This document shows positions 42,116 through 51,111 of a DNA stretch of 64,000 nucleotides, in pieces. The notes beneath the pieces are model-generated. The model did no database searches, was not told where the DNA came from, and saw only the letters and a program-made list of their open reading frames with translations. Both the position numbers and the translations under genes were made by a program. The first letter of the stretch is position 1; each line of letters begins with the position of its first letter. The stretch comes from Verrucomicrobiota bacterium (GTDB taxonomy: Bacteria; Verrucomicrobiota; Verrucomicrobiia; Opitutales; Opitutaceae): NCBI GenBank assembly GCA_026398135.1, contig JAPLTN010000017.1:1-64000 (forward strand). Direction: 5' to 3'.

Positions 42116-42853
42116 TTACCGCCCCGGAATCGCGACGGTGGCGCGGAGGCCGGGTTTCAGGGCGGCGTCGGCGTTGTCCAAAAGGACTTTGACGCGCATC
42201 AGGCCGCTGGCGGCGTCCACGCGGGGGTCCACGAAATCCACCTTGCCGGGGAAAACCCGGGTCGCGTCCGCCACCGGGCAGCGCACTTCCATGGTCTCTC
42301 CCAGGCGGAGCGCCCCGGCATCCTCGGCCCGCACGTAGAATTGCACGTAGAGGCGGGAAATATCCACCAGGCGAAACAAGGGCTGGGAGGCGGCCACGGT
42401 CTCGCCCGCTTCCTGGTGTTTCTCGACCACGATGCCGTCGAGCGGGGCCTTGATGGTGCGCTGGGCCAGCACTTCGGCGGCTTGCTCGTGTTGCAGGCGG
42501 GCGAGGTCGAGCTCGATCTTGGCTTTCAGGGCCTCGTCTTGGGAAATGATGCTGTCGGCCGAGAGGTTCTTGGAGCCTTTGTAGTCGAATTCACGTTTCT
42601 CCAGCGCGGCCTTGGTGCGTTGGGTGTCCAGCTCTTCGATACGGGAATAGAGCTGGGCGAGGGTATCGCCCGCCTTCACGCGGTCGCCCTCTTTGACCGC
42701 GAGGCGTTCGATGCGGGCCTGCACCGGGGCCGAGACCACGACCTCTTTCAAGGGCAGCACCAGGCCGGGGTATTCGATGGCGGCGGCGGAAAGGGCGGCG
42801 GCGCTGGCGGCGAGAACGGCGGCAAGGGCGTGGGGGGAGAGGCGGAGGCGCAT
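42116..42853 (-). CDS. HlyD-family periplasmic adaptor
   Basis: 245 residues from ATG 42853; signal-like MRLRLSPHALAAVLAASAAA. Lipoyl halves at VVVSAPVQARIERLAVKEGDRVKAGD and RTIKAPLDGIVVEKHQEAGETVAASQPLF flank a short coiled hairpin (~85-140). The C-terminal barrel part ends LRATVAIPGR. It is shorter than the 330-400-residue RND adaptors, as the membrane-proximal domain is minimal. It follows the TolC-like gene on the same strand and is presumably its partner. Confidence 0.82.
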   Translation of the reverse strand: MRLRLSPHALAAVLAASAAALSAAAIEYPGLVLPLKEVVVSAPVQARIERLAVKEGDRVKAGDTLAQLYSRIEELDTQRTKAALEKREFDYKGSKNLSADSIISQDEALKAKIELDLARLQHEQAAEVLAQRTIKAPLDGIVVEKHQEAGETVAASQPLFRLVDISRLYVQFYVRAEDAGALRLGETMEVRCPVADATRVFPGKVDFVDPRVDAASGLMRVKVLLDNADAALKPGLRATVAIPGR

Positions 42854-42918
42854 GGAGGGAGCGGGGAGCAGGGAGGCGGGAGCGGAAATGACCAATGACC
42901 AATGACGGGAGGGCTTAG

Positions 42919-43060
42919 TTCTATTTTGTTAACTTGGAAACATTACGGCGGAAATACCTGGAAATGGCCGAAAAAAGGCTCAAAACGCGCAAAACAAAGC
43001 ATTCATTTTTTGCGACTTCTGCGACTTTTTGCGGTCAAATCTCGTTTTAATAAATTAGAA
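42919..43060. repeat. Short intergenic element related to the palindromic repeat family
   Basis: The ends TTCTATTTTGTTAA and, on the opposite strand, TTCTAATTTATTAA resemble the TTCTACTTTGTTAA end of copy 1, and both are preceded by CTTAG. The interior is AT-richer, with tandem GCGACTTCT/GCGACTTTT words, and lacks the TTGGCCGGGGA block. It lies between the TolC stop and the adaptor start. Confidence 0.45.
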
Positions 43061-43074
43061 TCAGGCAGGGTGGC

Positions 43075-44667
43075 TTAGTTGGCGGCGAGGTCGATGCGGA
43101 GGTGGTCGGGGAGGGTGCCGACGACGAAGTGGTATTGGATGATGGCTTTGTTCAGGTCCACCAGGGCGGCGAGTTCGCGGGAGCGGGCGGAGCTGAAATC
43201 GCGCTGAGCCTGGGCGACGTTGTAGCTGGTGGTCATGCCGGAGGCGAGGCGCTTGGTCTCGACTTCGACGGCGTTGCGGGCGAGGCGCACGGTGTCGGCC
43301 ACGAGCAGGTTGCGTTGTTCGGAGTTGGTGATCTCGCGCAGGGCGTTGTCGAAGGCGCTGAGCAGGGTGATCTCGGTGCGCTTGAGGTTAAAGAGGGACT
43401 GGGCTTTGCGGCCGCGGGCTTCGGCGAGGCGGGCTTTGCCGGTGCGGTCGCCGATGGGCACGTTGACCACGATGCCGACGCTGAGGTTGGGTTGGTCTCG
43501 GTTGTCGTAGTCGCGGTAGGCGTCGAAGAAGCCGTTATCCATGCCCATGTAGCCGATGGAGGCCTTGAGGTCCACGCGCGGGTAACGTTGGTTTTGGGCG
43601 TAGGCCACGCGGATGTTTTCGCTCTTGGTGGTGGCGACGGCGGCGAGGTAGGCGGGGTTGCGTTCGAAGAGGACAACGAGGGCGCGGTCGCGGTCGGCGC
43701 CGAAGGGCTGGGCGGCGACGATGCCCGGTTCGACGAGGAAGTCGGCCGAGGAGTCGTCGAAGTTGTCGCGGGTGATCTCGCGCAGGGTGTTGCGGCGGCC
43801 GGCGAGGAAGTTTTGCGAGAGCAGCAGTTCTTCGCGGGCTTCGGCCAGGCGGGCCTGGGCCTGGGTGACGTCGATGGGGGCCATGCGGCCTTCGTCGAAG
43901 CGGCGCTGGTTGTCGCGCACGAGGGCTTCGGCGACGGCGACGGCTTCCTGTTTAACACGGATGTTTTCCTGGCCGAAGGCCATTTCGAGGGCGGCCACGG
44001 TGACATCGCGCAGCACGCGTTGCACGGTGGTTTCGAGCTCGTGGCGGGCGATCTGGGTGGCGGCTTTTTGCAGGCGGACTTCGGCGAGGTTGGCTTTGAA
44101 GCCGAAGTCTTTGAGCAAGGGCTGGGTGATGGTGAGGGTGGTGTTGGAGGTGTATTCCGGGGTGTAGAGCGGATTCGGCGTCATCTGAACGCCGAAGACG
44201 TTGGTGCCGGGGCGGCGGATGGTGGTGTTGTCCGCGCGGTCGGTGCCGGTGAGCAGTTCGTATTGGGTGCCGGTGGGGAGTTTGCCGACCAGGCCGGTCT
44301 GGGTGCGGTTGATGTCTTCCTCGTAGATGCTGGCATAGCGACCGCCGGCCACGGCCTCGGTCATGGAGCTGTTGGAGTAGTTTTGGGCGCGCTCGCTGGT
44401 GATGTAACTGTAGCCGGCGACCCACGACGGATCAAAGGCACCCCAGGCGCCGCTCACGCGGTATTCGCCGATCTGGGGGTCGATGCGCTTGGCCTTGATT
44501 TCAAGATTGGTGTTGAGCGCGGCGATTAGCAGCGCGTGCAGGTCCATGGTCGGAACGGCAGCGGAAGGCTGGGTCTGGGCCGGGCTGGCGTCGGGCGTGG
44601 TTTGGGCCGCGAGAGGGAGCGCGGTGCTGGCGACCAGGGAACACAGGACAAGGCGGGACAGAAACAT
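43075..44667 (-). CDS. TolC-family outer-membrane channel
   Basis: 530 residues with signal peptide (LVLCSLVASTALPLAAQ). The outer membrane efflux protein repeat is present twice, each with a coiled segment (ARHELETTVQRVLRDVTVAALEMA and FNLKRTEITLLSAFDNALREITNSEQ) and strands such as LTITQPLLKDFGF. NIRVAYAQNQRYPRVDLKASIGY is the characteristic link into the second half. It forms the outer-membrane exit duct for type I or tripartite export. It diverges from the GAF-HlyD/M50/SecA-like operon across a 201-bp gap, suggesting shared regulation. Confidence 0.88.
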   Translation of the reverse strand: MFLSRLVLCSLVASTALPLAAQTTPDASPAQTQPSAAVPTMDLHALLIAALNTNLEIKAKRIDPQIGEYRVSGAWGAFDPSWVAGYSYITSERAQNYSNSSMTEAVAGGRYASIYEEDINRTQTGLVGKLPTGTQYELLTGTDRADNTTIRRPGTNVFGVQMTPNPLYTPEYTSNTTLTITQPLLKDFGFKANLAEVRLQKAATQIARHELETTVQRVLRDVTVAALEMAFGQENIRVKQEAVAVAEALVRDNQRRFDEGRMAPIDVTQAQARLAEAREELLLSQNFLAGRRNTLREITRDNFDDSSADFLVEPGIVAAQPFGADRDRALVVLFERNPAYLAAVATTKSENIRVAYAQNQRYPRVDLKASIGYMGMDNGFFDAYRDYDNRDQPNLSVGIVVNVPIGDRTGKARLAEARGRKAQSLFNLKRTEITLLSAFDNALREITNSEQRNLLVADTVRLARNAVEVETKRLASGMTTSYNVAQAQRDFSSARSRELAALVDLNKAIIQYHFVVGTLPDHLRIDLAAN

Positions 44668-44868
44668 AGAAGACAGGGTTTAGGGCGTCGAACGCGGGCG
44701 GGTAGCGGACGCAGTCGGGGCGATCACTGGCAAATACAAAAAACGCGTAACCGGAGTGTCACGAAGCCGGCGGGGAGTTGGCGCAAAAGGCAAAGAAAGG
44801 GTTGAGCACGAAGGGGACGGGCCTCAGTTAAACCGGCTCACCCGTTTTTTTTGCCCCACTCGAATCGT

Positions 44869-46725
44869 ATGCAAGATCTGCTCCCTTCCGGCGTTTCGCT
44901 CTCCGACGCCCTCGCCCGACTCGAAGCCTGCCGCCTGTTCGCGGGTCCGCCGCGCGAGTTCTGGCCGCTGTTTGCGCGGACCTGCGGGCAACTCGCCGAG
45001 GCGGCGGGCGCGCGGGTGTTGTTGCGCACGCCGGGCACGACTGATTGGCGGCTGGTGGCGGGCTGGCCGGATGCGCGCACCTTTCCGGCCGCGATGGGCG
45101 GTCCGGCCTTTGAGGCGCTGGCCGAGCAGGCGCGGCGCGAGGGCATCGCGGCGGCTCCGGGCGCGGCGGGACACGAGTTTAACGCCGGTCTGATCCTGCT
45201 GGCGCTGGCCAGCGGCGGGCGTGAGGGCGAGGTGTGTCTGCTGGCGGCGGCGGTGCAGCCGGGCACGCGCGAGCGGCTGGCGGCGGCGGGCGCGGTGCTG
45301 CGCCTGGCGGCGGATACGCCGCTGCTTTATCAACGCCAGCGGCAGCTCGAACGGGCCAAGCGCGAGGTGGCCGACTACGCGGCGGCGCTGGAAGTGCTGG
45401 CGGCGACCAACGTGCACACGCGTTTCCTGAGCGTGAGCATGGCCTTGGTAAACGAGCTGGCGGCGCGCCACCGCTGCTCCCGCGTGAGCCTCGGCTGGCG
45501 CGATGGCGCGGTCATCCGGGTGAAGGCGGTCAGCGGCACGGACAAATTTGAGCGTCGCATGGAGGTGGTGCAGCGCCTGGAAGCGGCGATGGAGGAGGCG
45601 GCCGAGCAGGACGAAGAGTTGTCCTGGCCGGCCTGGCCGGAGACGGACGCGGTGCTGCGCGACCACGAAGTCTATGCCGCGCGCGAGCTGGTGCCGGCGC
45701 TGCTTTCGGTGCCGGTTCGCGTGGCGGGCGAAGTGCGCGGAGTGCTGACGCTGGAACGCGGCACCGAGGCCGGGTTGTTTACCGAGGCCGATGCGCTCGC
45801 CCTGCGTGTGGTGGCCGATCAGGTGGCGCGCCGGCTGGACGACCTTAACCGCAACGACCGCTGGTTCGGGGCGCGCTGGGCGGCGGAGACGCGCGAGTGG
45901 CTGGGGAATTTCCTCGGGCCCAAACAGACTTGGTTGAAAACGGCCGCGATCGTCGGCGTGGCGGTGGCGGGCTTCAGCCTGCTGGTGCCGTTGCCGTATC
46001 GGGTAAATGCGAACTTCATCGTGCGGGCGGACGAGCTGCTGCACTTGCCGGCGCCCTACGAAGGCTACCTGGGGTCGGTTTCGGTCCGTCCGGGCGACTT
46101 GGTGCGCAAGGGCGACTTGCTGCTCAAGCTCGACACCAGTGATCTGCTGGTGGAGCGGGCGGCGGCGGCGGCCGAGCGCCAGCGTTTCGCCAGCGAGGCG
46201 GAAAAAGCCGAGGCGGACAAAAAGCTGGCCGATCTGCGGGCCGCGCGCGCGGCCCTGGCGCAGGCGCAGGCGCGGCTTGATCTGGTGGATTATCGTCTCG
46301 GCCGGGCCGAGATGCGCGCGCCTTTCGATGGCGTGGTGGTCGAGGGCGATTTGCGCGAGCGCATCGGCGCGCCGGTTAAAATCGGCGACGTGCTCATGAA
46401 GGTTTCCAAGCTGGAGGGCCTCTACGTGGAGATGCGTGTGCCGGAGCGCGACGTGGATCTGATCGCGGGCAGCCGCAGCGCCGAGGTGGCCTTTACCACC
46501 CGGCCCGAGGATACGTTCGGCGTGGCGGTGGAGCGCATCGAGCCTGCCGCGCAAGTGGAGCGCGAGGGCAGCGTGTTCGTGGTCACGGGCAAGCTGGACC
46601 GGAGCGCGGACTGGCTGCGGCCGGGCATGAGCGGCGTGGCCAAGGTGGAGAGCCAGCGCCGCACCCTGGCGTGGATCGCGACCCACCGGCTGGTCGATTT
46701 CCTGCGTCTGAAACTGTGGTGGTGA
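44869..46725 (+). CDS. GAF-domain/HlyD membrane-fusion hybrid
   Basis: 618 residues from ATG 44869. Residues ~1-330 hold one or two GAF-like folds (second around LVNELAARHRCSRVSLGW ... LLSVPVRVAGEVRGVLTLER), which should be cytoplasmic. One membrane helix (TAAIVGVAVAGFSLLVPLPY, ~360-380) leads to an HlyD adaptor: LPAPYEGYLGSVSVRPGDLVRKGD, coiled hairpin ~430-480, MRAPFDGVVVEGDLRERIGAPV, and a barrel to the C-terminus. A GAF sensor fused to an adaptor suggests gating of export by a ligand (inference). First gene of an operon with the M50 and SecA-like genes; 66 bp precede the M50 gene. Confidence 0.8.
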   Translation: MQDLLPSGVSLSDALARLEACRLFAGPPREFWPLFARTCGQLAEAAGARVLLRTPGTTDWRLVAGWPDARTFPAAMGGPAFEALAEQARREGIAAAPGAAGHEFNAGLILLALASGGREGEVCLLAAAVQPGTRERLAAAGAVLRLAADTPLLYQRQRQLERAKREVADYAAALEVLAATNVHTRFLSVSMALVNELAARHRCSRVSLGWRDGAVIRVKAVSGTDKFERRMEVVQRLEAAMEEAAEQDEELSWPAWPETDAVLRDHEVYAARELVPALLSVPVRVAGEVRGVLTLERGTEAGLFTEADALALRVVADQVARRLDDLNRNDRWFGARWAAETREWLGNFLGPKQTWLKTAAIVGVAVAGFSLLVPLPYRVNANFIVRADELLHLPAPYEGYLGSVSVRPGDLVRKGDLLLKLDTSDLLVERAAAAAERQRFASEAEKAEADKKLADLRAARAALAQAQARLDLVDYRLGRAEMRAPFDGVVVEGDLRERIGAPVKIGDVLMKVSKLEGLYVEMRVPERDVDLIAGSRSAEVAFTTRPEDTFGVAVERIEPAAQVEREGSVFVVTGKLDRSADWLRPGMSGVAKVESQRRTLAWIATHRLVDFLRLKLWW

Positions 46726-46791
46726 GCGGCGTGTTAATCACGTTTCCCCACCTGTTTTTCCCTCAGCCCTTTTGTTTTTCGGTTTTTCCCC

Positions 46792-48969
46792 ATGAGTGAT
46801 GCCCAACGCGCCATCTTTTCGGAATCCTGGCACCGTGTCGCCGGGCAGCGCCTGAAGCTGCGGCCCTCCGTGGCCATACACCGGCAGACCTACCGGGGCG
46901 AGCGCTGGCATGTGGCGCAGGACGGGTTCACCAACGCGTTTTTTCGCTTCCGTTCCGAGGCCTACGATTTCATCGCCCGGCTGGATGGCACCCGCACGGT
47001 GGAGGAGATCTGGCTGGGCTGCGTGCAACGCACCCCCGAGACCGCGCCCGGCCAGGGCGAGGTGGTGGCTTTGCTGGCCCAGCTTTATCAGGCGAACCTG
47101 CTGATGAGCGACACCTCGGCGGATACCGCGCGTCTGTTTGCCCGCCATGAAAAACGCCGCAAACAGGAGATGGCCGCGCAGCTTTTCGGTATCTTTTTCC
47201 TGCGTATCCGATTACTTGATCCCGACCGCTGGCTGAGCAAGGTCTGGCCCTCGATCAGCTGGCTGGCCACGCGCGGGGCGGTGGCGGCCTGGGGCGTTCT
47301 GCTGCTCGCGGGTTTGACCACGGTGGCCGGCCAGTGGAGCCGGGCGATAGACCAATCCCAGGCGGTGCTGGCGCCGGGCAACCTGCTTCTGCTCTACGCG
47401 GCCTTTACCATGGCCAAGCTCATCCACGAGTTTGGCCACGCCTTCGCGGTCAAGGCCTTCGGCGGCGAGGTGCACGCGATGGGCGTGACCCTGCTGGTTT
47501 TTACCCCGGTGCCCTACGTGGACGCGACGGCGGCGTGGGCTTTTCCCGAGCGTTGGAAACGCGTGGTGGTGGGCGCGGCGGGCATGATCCCCGAGCTGGC
47601 CTACGCCTCGCTGGCCGCTTTCGTCTGGGCGTGGACCGCGCCGGGCACGCTCAACAGCCTCGCCTACAACACCATGGTCGTCGCCTCGCTTTCCACCCTG
47701 GTGTTCAACTTGAATCCGCTGCTGCGTTTCGACGGCTACTATATTTTGTCGGATTTAACCGATACGCCCAATTTGCAGGCGCGTTCCTCGCGTCAGTGGC
47801 TGCACCTGTGGGAGCGCCACGCTTTGAAAGTGAACACGCTGGAAAGTCCGGCGCGCACCCCCGCGGAGGCCACCGGGCTGACGGTGTTTGGCGTGGCGAG
47901 CTACGTGTACCGCATGGTGGTGACGGTTTCCATCATCCTGTTCGTGGCGGACCAATACTTCGGTCTCGGTCTGCTGGCGGCGGCGCTGACCATGGCGGGG
48001 GCGTTTATCCTGCCGGCGGTGAAGGCGTTTAAATATCTGGGCAACGAGCCGCGTATCGAGCGCAGCCGCAAACGCGCCTGGGCGCTGGCGGGCGGCGGCG
48101 CGGCGGTGGTGCTCGGGTTTCTGGCCTTGGTGCCGATGCCGTATCACTTCCGGGCGCCGGGCGTGGTGCGGGCGGCGGGCTCGGCGGATGTTTACGCGCC
48201 GGTGTCGGGTTGGGTGAGGGATTTGAAGACGCCGAGCGACAGCACGGTGACCGAGGCGCAGGAATTGGTGCGGCTGGAAAGTCCCGAGCTTGTGCTGCAA
48301 CTGGCGGCGGCGCGGGCGGAGCTGGCCCAGGTGGAGGCGCGCGAGCGTCAGATGCTGTCCGCTCTGGCGGCGGGCATCGAGCCGATGCGGCTGCGTCGCG
48401 AGGCGGCGGAGACGGCGGTGCGGCGTCTGGAGACGGACCAGACCGCGCTGGCGCTGGGCGCGCCGGCGGCGGGGCGCTGGGTGGCGCTGCGCACCGAGGA
48501 CTGGGCGGGCATGCACGTGGCGCGCGGCACCCGGCTGGGCGAGATCGTGGGGCCTGGGCCGGAGTGGGAGTTTTTCGCGGTGGTCGGGCAGGAGGATGCC
48601 AGCGCCTTGTTCGGCGCGGCCAAGGAAGGCGCGGAGGTGCGTTTCCCGGGTTCGTCGGGTCGCGATGCGGCGGTGACGGAGTGGCGGGTGGTGCCGGGCC
48701 GTCAGGAGCAGTTGCCCAGTCCGGCGCTGGGCTGGCAGGCGCAGGGCCCGGTGCGCACCCGTGAGGACGATTCGCGCGGATTGCGCGCGGACCAGCCGTT
48801 TTTCCTCGTGGTCGGGCGGGTGTCGGCCGCCGACGTGGACGCGGGCGAGGGCCCCTTGCTCTGGCAGGGGCGGGTGGGGGCGATGCGTTTCGCCCGGCCA
48901 TGGACGCCGCTGCTGGTGCAGTGGGCGCGCGATTTCCGCCAGCTCTTGCAGACCCGTTACCAGCTGTGA
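46792..48969 (+). CDS. PqqD-like/M50 metalloprotease/HlyD membrane protein
   Basis: 725 residues. Residues ~35-95 (FTNAFFRFRSEAYDFIARLDGTRTVEEIW) resemble the PqqD-type peptide-recognition fold. Then multiple helices carry an M50 site-2-protease core: IHEFGHAFAV (zinc His212, Glu213, His216) and LNPLLRFDGYY with the third ligand Asp. After ~435 a membrane helix and HlyD-like lipoyl halves follow (RAAGSADVYAPVSGWVRDL). Such putative peptide zinc metalloproteases accompany exporters of peptides or large proteins. It could clip or guide the substrate at the inner membrane (inference). 50 bp upstream of the SecA-like gene. Confidence 0.83.
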   Translation: MSDAQRAIFSESWHRVAGQRLKLRPSVAIHRQTYRGERWHVAQDGFTNAFFRFRSEAYDFIARLDGTRTVEEIWLGCVQRTPETAPGQGEVVALLAQLYQANLLMSDTSADTARLFARHEKRRKQEMAAQLFGIFFLRIRLLDPDRWLSKVWPSISWLATRGAVAAWGVLLLAGLTTVAGQWSRAIDQSQAVLAPGNLLLLYAAFTMAKLIHEFGHAFAVKAFGGEVHAMGVTLLVFTPVPYVDATAAWAFPERWKRVVVGAAGMIPELAYASLAAFVWAWTAPGTLNSLAYNTMVVASLSTLVFNLNPLLRFDGYYILSDLTDTPNLQARSSRQWLHLWERHALKVNTLESPARTPAEATGLTVFGVASYVYRMVVTVSIILFVADQYFGLGLLAAALTMAGAFILPAVKAFKYLGNEPRIERSRKRAWALAGGGAAVVLGFLALVPMPYHFRAPGVVRAAGSADVYAPVSGWVRDLKTPSDSTVTEAQELVRLESPELVLQLAAARAELAQVEARERQMLSALAAGIEPMRLRREAAETAVRRLETDQTALALGAPAAGRWVALRTEDWAGMHVARGTRLGEIVGPGPEWEFFAVVGQEDASALFGAAKEGAEVRFPGSSGRDAAVTEWRVVPGRQEQLPSPALGWQAQGPVRTREDDSRGLRADQPFFLVVGRVSAADVDAGEGPLLWQGRVGAMRFARPWTPLLVQWARDFRQLLQTRYQL

Positions 48970-49019
48970 GGCGCGAGTGCGTTTCAGACTATTTATAATC
49001 GCTTAAAACTCACCCGATC

Positions 49020-51035
49020 ATGGCCGCACCCCTGACTGAAGTTCGCCGCACGGAAATCCCGGCGCGGGAAAAGTTGCCCAAGGGTCTGGACGCTTGGGTG
49101 CATCGCGCCCACGGAATGTGGAAACGGCGGCGCAGCCACGGCGCGGAGCTGTTGCTGGAGGCGCGGCGGCTGCACGCCGAGGCGGAGTTGCTGCGCGAGC
49201 TCAGTGACGGCGAATTACGGGCGCGCATGCAGCAGGCGCGAGCTACCCTGCGGCGGGCGGGCGCGGAGGATTTGACGGCGGTTTTTAGCGAAGCGTTGCC
49301 GGTGGTGGCGGAGCTGGCTCATCGCAGCCTGCGTCTGCGGCCTTATCCGGTGCAGCTGATGGGCGCGCTGGGCTTGGCGCAGGCCCGGCTGGTGGAGATG
49401 GCCACGGGCGAGGGCAAAACCCTCACCATCGGGCTGGCGGCGGCGCTCATGGCCTGGCGCGGGCGTCCGCTGCACGTGGTGACGGCCAATGACTATCTGG
49501 CGGGGCGCGACGCGGAGACGATGCAGCCGCTCTACGCGGCGTGTGGGGTGACGGTGGCGGCGGTGACCTCGACCCTCGGACCGGTCGAGCGGCGGGCGGC
49601 CTATGCGGCAGGCGTGGTTTATACCACGAGCAAGGAGCTGGTGGCGGATTTTCTGCGCGACCGCATCGTGCTCGGGCCGCTGGCCGATCCGGGTCGGCGC
49701 ACCGTGGCGCGCTTGATCCGGGGCGCAGGTGGCGCGGCGGCGGAGACCAACGTGGTGCAGCGCGGGCTGCACACCGCGATCGTGGATGAGGCGGACAACC
49801 AGTTGATCGACGAGGCGGTGACGCCCCTGATCATCAGCCGTCCGCAGGAGGACGCGGCGCTGGTGGCGGTGTGCCGCTCGGCGGATTCGATCGCGTCCGG
49901 GTTGCTGCCCGGCGAGCATTACGAACTGGATACACGGCACAAAGAGACGCGCCTGACCGATGCGGGCCGGGCAAAGATCGCGGCGTGGTGCGCGCAGGCG
50001 GGGCCGGGGCGGTTTCACCAACCGGCGTGGATCGGAGTGCTGGTGGTGCAGGCCTTGCAGGCGCGGCATTTTTTCCTGCGCGACAAGCAGTATGTGGTGG
50101 TGGACGGCAAGGTGGTGATCGTGGACGAATCGACCGGTCGTCTGATGCCCGGGCGTTCGTGGCGGCTGGGTTTGCACCAGGCGGTGGAGGCAAAGGAGGG
50201 CGTGGAGATCACGCCGCCCAACGAGTCGCTGGCGCGGCTGAGTTTTCAGCGGTTTTTCCGGCTGTTTCGTCACCTGTCGGGCATCACGGGCACGGCGGCG
50301 GAGGCGGCTCCGGAGTTTTGGCGGGTGTATGAACGCCCGATGGTGGTGGTGCCGCCGAACCGGCCCAACCGGCGCGCTGCGTGGGCCTCGCGCTACTACG
50401 CCACGGCGGACGAAAAGTGGGCGGCGGTGGTCGCGGAGATCGAGCGCCTGCACGCCGAGGGTCGGGCGATTCTGGTGGGCACGCGGAGCGTGGCGGCGAG
50501 CGAGCACCTGGGGCAGTTGTTGAGCAAAAAGTTTCTCAGCTTCGCCCTGCTCAACGCGCACCGGCACGCGGAAGAGGCGGCGATCATTCATCTGGCGGGC
50601 GATCCCCGCTCGATCACGGTGGCGACGAATATGGCCGGGCGCGGCACGGATATCCGGCTGGGCCAAGGCGTGGCGGCGGCGGGCGGCTTGCATGTGATTT
50701 TGACCGAGATGCACGACTCGCCGCGCATCGACCGGCAGCTGCAAGGGCGCGCCGGGCGGCAGGGCGATCCGGGCAGCACGCGTTTGTTTGCGAGCTTGGA
50801 GGACGAATTGGCCGAGCGGTTTTTGATCCGGCCGGTGCGAAAGGGTTTGCTGCGCTGGCTGCGGGCGCGGGCCGAGCCGGATGGCGGGGTGGGGGAGGGC
50901 CTGGTCGGCTGGTGGTTGCGCCGGGCGCAGCGCGCGGCCCAGGCGCAGTCCTACCGCCAGCGCTGTCTGGTGATGGAGCAGGATCAACAAATGGCGGAGG
51001 CGCTGATTCCCGGGCAGGGCCTGGATCAGATTTGA
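49020..51035 (+). CDS. SecA-like accessory translocase ATPase
   Basis: 671 residues versus 800-900 for housekeeping SecA. Motor domain motifs: EMATGEGKT (Walker A, 128-134), VTANDYLAGRD, VYTTSKELVADFLRD, IVDEADN (256-259), VDESTGRLMPGRSW, GITGTAAEAA, VATNMAGRGTDIRLG, and LQGRAGRQGDPGSTRL. The N-terminus is aberrant and the C-terminal zinc-binding Cys motif and linker are missing, so it is an accessory paralogue. It would push specific proteins through SecYEG or another channel. Located between the M50 hybrid and two secreted giant proteins. Confidence 0.88.
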   Translation: MAAPLTEVRRTEIPAREKLPKGLDAWVHRAHGMWKRRRSHGAELLLEARRLHAEAELLRELSDGELRARMQQARATLRRAGAEDLTAVFSEALPVVAELAHRSLRLRPYPVQLMGALGLAQARLVEMATGEGKTLTIGLAAALMAWRGRPLHVVTANDYLAGRDAETMQPLYAACGVTVAAVTSTLGPVERRAAYAAGVVYTTSKELVADFLRDRIVLGPLADPGRRTVARLIRGAGGAAAETNVVQRGLHTAIVDEADNQLIDEAVTPLIISRPQEDAALVAVCRSADSIASGLLPGEHYELDTRHKETRLTDAGRAKIAAWCAQAGPGRFHQPAWIGVLVVQALQARHFFLRDKQYVVVDGKVVIVDESTGRLMPGRSWRLGLHQAVEAKEGVEITPPNESLARLSFQRFFRLFRHLSGITGTAAEAAPEFWRVYERPMVVVPPNRPNRRAAWASRYYATADEKWAAVVAEIERLHAEGRAILVGTRSVAASEHLGQLLSKKFLSFALLNAHRHAEEAAIIHLAGDPRSITVATNMAGRGTDIRLGQGVAAAGGLHVILTEMHDSPRIDRQLQGRAGRQGDPGSTRLFASLEDELAERFLIRPVRKGLLRWLRARAEPDGGVGEGLVGWWLRRAQRAAQAQSYRQRCLVMEQDQQMAEALIPGQGLDQI

Positions 51036-51111
51036 GTTTGTGCGTGCGCGTGAGGCCGAAACGAGCCGAGTCGAACCGAGGCTGGGTTTGCCCAAGCGCG
51101 TTTTTTGTCCC

